NCBI RefSeq assembly: GCF_015234585.1
Contig: NZ_JADFCM010000001.1
Span: 558,001-622,000, forward strand
DNA length: 64,000 nucleotides
Source: Pseudalkalibacillus hwajinpoensis
GTDB lineage: Bacteria > Bacillota > Bacilli > Bacillales > Guptibacillaceae
Direction of reading: 5' to 3'
The notes under the pieces were generated by a model. It was given only the letters and a program-made list of their open reading frames with translations, had not been told where the DNA came from and did not search any database. A program made the position numbers and the translations under genes. Below are positions 61,024-64,000 of the stretch, one piece after another; the stretch's first letter is position 1; the number at the start of each line of letters is the position of its first letter.

Positions 61024-63234
61024 ATGGCAATGAGCATTCTGGTTAACCAACAGCAGTTTCATCTAACGAATGGAAAGATCAGCTACATCTTTCATATTTT
61101 AAAAAATGGTCAGCTCGGTCATTTGTATTTCGGAAAAGCGCTTCGTCCTGATCGTGATTATCGTCATTTTCAGAACACCAACAATCCAACGCCTGCTAGC
61201 TGTCATTCATATGAGAACGACACGGCTTTTTCGCTTGAAACGATTAGGCAGGAGTACCCGGCCTATGGAAAAGGAGATTTTCGAGAGCCTGCCTTTATGG
61301 TGTCAGCAGGTCAAAAGCCTATAGCGAACTTTGTTTATAAATCACATGAGCAAGTGAAAGGGAAGCCTCGCTTGAAAGGTTTGCCGACCACTTATGCGAA
61401 TGCGCAAGAAGCGGAGACGTTACTCATTGTGTTGGAGGATACGTATCAGAAGGTTGAGCTTCATCTCAGCTACACGATTTTTGAAAATGAATCTGTGATT
61501 GCGAGGAACGCGCGTCTTATTAACAACACAGATAGCGAGCTATCTATTGATCGAATGATGTCACTGTCTGTTGATCTTCCTTATGCTGATATGGAAATGG
61601 TGCACCTCTCAGGAACATGGGCCCGTGAGCGTCATGTGAAAACGAGGAAATTAGAGCAGGGCATTCAGTCCGTTTCGAGTATTCGTGGAGCAAGCTCTCA
61701 TCATCACAATCCATTTCTTGCACTAAAAGCAATAGATGCAACAGAACATACGGGTGAGGTGTTTGGGTTCCAGTTCGTGTATAGCGGCAATTTTCTAGCG
61801 CAAACGGAAGTTGATCATTATGGCGTGGCGCGTGCGCAGCTTGGTATTCATCCGCTTGGTTTTAAGTGGAATCTTAGTCCGGGTGAATCGTTCCAATCAC
61901 CAGAAGCGATTATGGTTTACTCTGATCAAGGATTGAACGGGATGAGCCAAACGTTCCATCATCTTTACAGCAATCAGTTGATTAGTGAACAGTGGAAAAA
62001 GAAAGAGCGTCCTGTCTTAATTAATAACTGGGAAGCTACTTACTTTGATTTTAATGAAGAGAAGCTTATTCATTTTGCGAAAGAGGCAAAAGAACTTGGT
62101 GTTGAACTTTTCGTCCTTGATGATGGCTGGTTTGGGAAGAGAAACAATGACCGATCATCACTAGGAGATTGGACGGTTGATCTTAACAAACTCCCAGATG
62201 GCATTGCCTCTCTAGCTGAAAAAGTGAAGGAAACGGGATTGCAATTTGGATTGTGGTTTGAGCCTGAAATGATTAGTCCTGATAGTGAGCTCTACAGAGA
62301 GCATCCTGAATGGGCTGTAGGTATTCAAGGTGAGCACTTTACGCTTGGACGCAATCAGCGAGTGCTTGATTATACACGTACAGAAGTAGTGAATTATATT
62401 TTCGAACGAATGAAAGCGATCATTGAGTCGACGAAGCTGGATTATATTAAATGGGATATGAATCGGAACATTACGGAGGCCTACTCTGCAGGTTTAGAGC
62501 ACCAGGGAGAGTTTTTCCATCGTTACATTCTCGGTGTCTATGATCTTTATGAACGGTTAACATCAGAGTTTCCAAATGTACTGTTTGAATCGTGTGCGGG
62601 TGGCGGTGGTCGTTTTGATCCGGCTCTCCTTTACTACGCCCCACAAGCATGGGCAAGTGATGATACAGACGCGGTGGAGCGTCTGAAAATCCAATATGGT
62701 ACCTCTATCGCTTATCCTATCTATAGCATGGGTTCTCACGTATCAGCCGTACCAAACCACCAAACGCTTCGTTCAACCCCGCTGTCAATGCGGGCAGATG
62801 TCGCGTATTTTGGAACCTTTGGTTATGAATTGGATCCTTCAACCCTGTCTGATGAAGAAAAAGAAATTGTAAAAGAACAAATTAAACGATACCAGTCATT
62901 TCGACATCTTGTCCGTGATGGTGATTTCATTCGCTTACAAAGTCCGTTTGAAAGCAATGAAACGGCCTGGATGATCGTTTCGTCGAATCGAAATGAAGCG
63001 CTTGTTGGCTGGTATAAATCATCAAGCACTCCGAATCCACGCACCAATCAGTTTGTGAAATTAAAAGGTTTAGCTCCTGATCGTCATTATAACGTCGATG
63101 GGGAGACATACTTCGGAGATGAACTGATGCAGCACGGCATTCCGCTTCCGGTTGAGTTCAATGGAGCGAATGGCGAGCAAGCTGAGCGCGGTGGTGACTT
63201 TCAATCGAAAGTGTTTTATTTAAAAGCAGAATAA
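61024..63234 (+). CDS. Alpha-galactosidase, glycoside hydrolase family 36
   Basis: A 736-residue cytosolic enzyme. The N-terminal beta-sandwich domain spans about 1-330; the barrel follows with VLDDGWFGKRNNDRSSLGDW, LWFEPEMISPDSEL, nucleophile D478 in YIKWDMNR, FESCAGGGGRFDP and the acid/base segment ASDDTDAVERL (D546-D549). Length and motifs match Bacillus/Geobacillus AgaA-type enzymes. It removes alpha-1,6-galactose from raffinose-family sugars or galactomannan fragments. Together with GH35 it lets the cell strip both anomers of galactose. Starts eight bases after the GH35 stop. Confidence 0.95.
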   Translation: MAMSILVNQQQFHLTNGKISYIFHILKNGQLGHLYFGKALRPDRDYRHFQNTNNPTPASCHSYENDTAFSLETIRQEYPAYGKGDFREPAFMVSAGQKPIANFVYKSHEQVKGKPRLKGLPTTYANAQEAETLLIVLEDTYQKVELHLSYTIFENESVIARNARLINNTDSELSIDRMMSLSVDLPYADMEMVHLSGTWARERHVKTRKLEQGIQSVSSIRGASSHHHNPFLALKAIDATEHTGEVFGFQFVYSGNFLAQTEVDHYGVARAQLGIHPLGFKWNLSPGESFQSPEAIMVYSDQGLNGMSQTFHHLYSNQLISEQWKKKERPVLINNWEATYFDFNEEKLIHFAKEAKELGVELFVLDDGWFGKRNNDRSSLGDWTVDLNKLPDGIASLAEKVKETGLQFGLWFEPEMISPDSELYREHPEWAVGIQGEHFTLGRNQRVLDYTRTEVVNYIFERMKAIIESTKLDYIKWDMNRNITEAYSAGLEHQGEFFHRYILGVYDLYERLTSEFPNVLFESCAGGGGRFDPALLYYAPQAWASDDTDAVERLKIQYGTSIAYPIYSMGSHVSAVPNHQTLRSTPLSMRADVAYFGTFGYELDPSTLSDEEKEIVKEQIKRYQSFRHLVRDGDFIRLQSPFESNETAWMIVSSNRNEALVGWYKSSSTPNPRTNQFVKLKGLAPDRHYNVDGETYFGDELMQHGIPLPVEFNGANGEQAERGGDFQSKVFYLKAE

Positions 63235-63249
63235 AAAAGGATGATGACC

Positions 63250-64000
63250 ATGGCAACGATTAAGGACATCGCACAAAAAGTGAAATGTTCACCATCGACC
63301 GTTTCACGCGTCCTTAACTATGATGAAACGTTATCTGTTTCAGATGATACGAAAAAACGGATTTTCGAAGTGGCAGAAGAGCTTTCCTATAGTAAAAAAC
63401 GTGGAAAAAAATCACTAACACCGAAAATTGCGATTATCCATTGGTATACCGAAAAGGAAGAGTTGAATGACCTGTATTACATGTCGATTCGACTTGGGGT
63501 TGAGCAACGCTGTCAGGAAGAGCGACTTGAACTCGTGAAAATTTTTAAAGATAACTATGGTGAGCTAGAAAAGGAAAACATTCAGGGCATGATTGCCGTC
63601 GGTAAGTTTAGTAGTCAAGAAATAGCTTCATTAAATAAAGTCACTCCTAATATCGTATTCGTTGACTATGATCCAGATAATGAAAAGTACGACGCGGTTG
63701 TCGTGGATTTTGAAAAGGCGACCAAAAAAGTGCTCGATTATTTTGCGAGTAAAGGTCATGAGAGAATTGGCTACATTGGTGGCAGAGAAACATTTCGAGA
63801 TGCTAGTGCTGAAATTGTTGATGAACGCGAAATCACGTTCAAGCGCTATATGACGGAACGTGATCAGGATCATGAATCTTACGTGTACACAGGATCGTTT
63901 ACGGTAGATGATGGTTATTCCCTTATGAATCGTGCGATCGAAGAGCTTGGAGAGAAGCTACCGACTGCTTTCTTTGTAGGAAATGACACAATGGCGATTG
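63250..64000 (+). CDS. LacI-family transcriptional regulator, 3' end outside the window
   Basis: An open frame of 250 codons to the window edge, beginning MATIKDIAQKVKCSPSTVSRVLNY, the LacI-type helix-turn-helix with hinge helix. The periplasmic-binding-like effector domain follows (IAIIHWYTEKEELND, IGYIGGRE and PTAFFVGNDTMAI). ATG 63250 has AAAAGG at nine bases; ATG 63241 and 63244 are alternatives. As last visible gene of the galactoside operon it is likely to repress it, with TGTAGACGCTTTCA-type sites as candidate operators; the effector is probably galactose or an oligosaccharide. The sequence style resembles GanR/MsmR-type regulators. Confidence 0.92.
   Translation, partial: MATIKDIAQKVKCSPSTVSRVLNYDETLSVSDDTKKRIFEVAEELSYSKKRGKKSLTPKIAIIHWYTEKEELNDLYYMSIRLGVEQRCQEERLELVKIFKDNYGELEKENIQGMIAVGKFSSQEIASLNKVTPNIVFVDYDPDNEKYDAVVVDFEKATKKVLDYFASKGHERIGYIGGRETFRDASAEIVDEREITFKRYMTERDQDHESYVYTGSFTVDDGYSLMNRAIEELGEKLPTAFFVGNDTMAI

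Noticed and set aside
1..64000. CRISPR arrays, tRNA or rRNA genes, prophage or transposase genes
   Set aside because: No regularly spaced direct repeats, tRNA cloverleaf sequence, rRNA signature or transposase/integrase motif was noticed on either strand. The short palindromes are dispersed, not arrayed.

Overview
The window is low-GC Gram-positive chromosome, best matched to an aerobic, spore-former-type Bacillaceae (Bacillus or an alkaliphilic relative). The reasons are the AGGAGG-type ribosome sites, frequent TTG/GTG starts, an S-box (SAM-I) riboswitch, CcpA-type cre sites, and gene sets known from Bacillus (murQ/murR/murP/amiE/nagZ/namZ, tagD/tagG/tagH, tcyP). No rRNA, tRNA, CRISPR array, phage gene or transposase was seen. 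About 50 protein genes are supported.

Layout. 1-6098: the end of a php-yhfS-yhfX-yhfW cluster of unknown function, then a secreted serine hydrolase and a nucleoside hydrolase. 6182-11738: a CitS/CitT-like two-component system facing a convergent tctCBA tricarboxylate transporter operon with a cre site. 12126-27822: a large cell-wall recycling locus. A secreted set (amiE, nagZ, namZ) breaks peptidoglycan down to MurNAc and GlcNAc. A ten-gene unit then encodes a PTS route (murP, mupG, murQ, murR) and what looks like a second, ABC-based route (cytosolic AmiE-like hydrolase, solute-binding protein, two permeases, BadF-type sugar kinase, second murQ). 27916-36573: a small protein with an operator-like promoter, an S9 peptidase, a SAM riboswitch with metQNP, an Fe-type alcohol dehydrogenase, two tiny reverse-strand ORFs, and tcyP. 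36710-40471: a lipoprotein, a histidine phosphatase, a LuxR/ATPase regulator and a DUF4870 protein.

40479-50906 is an envelope polymer region: galU, a glycosyltransferase, a CDP-alcohol phosphotransferase homologue with an altered catalytic motif, tagD, a GT2-TagF fusion, a second TagF-like protein, the TagGH exporter and galE. 51054-54409 holds a methyltransferase and an AlgX/AlgI-like O-acetylation pair. 54555-64000 is a galactoside utilisation locus: twin binding proteins with duplicated promoter/operator modules, two permeases, GH35 beta-galactosidase, GH36 alpha-galactosidase and a LacI-family regulator cut by the window end. Neither sugar ABC system has its own ATPase gene, so a shared MsmX-type ATPase is likely.

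A family of short GC-rich palindromes is scattered through the window. Most copies sit within about 15 bases of a stop codon. One copy is read in frame inside the S9 peptidase and one supplies the last residues and stop codon of galE. The strongest candidates for new biology are the parallel MurNAc/muropeptide route, these repeats, the tiny ORF pair at 34668-34867, and the YhfW protein, which has Met where phosphopentomutases carry their phospho-acceptor Thr/Ser.
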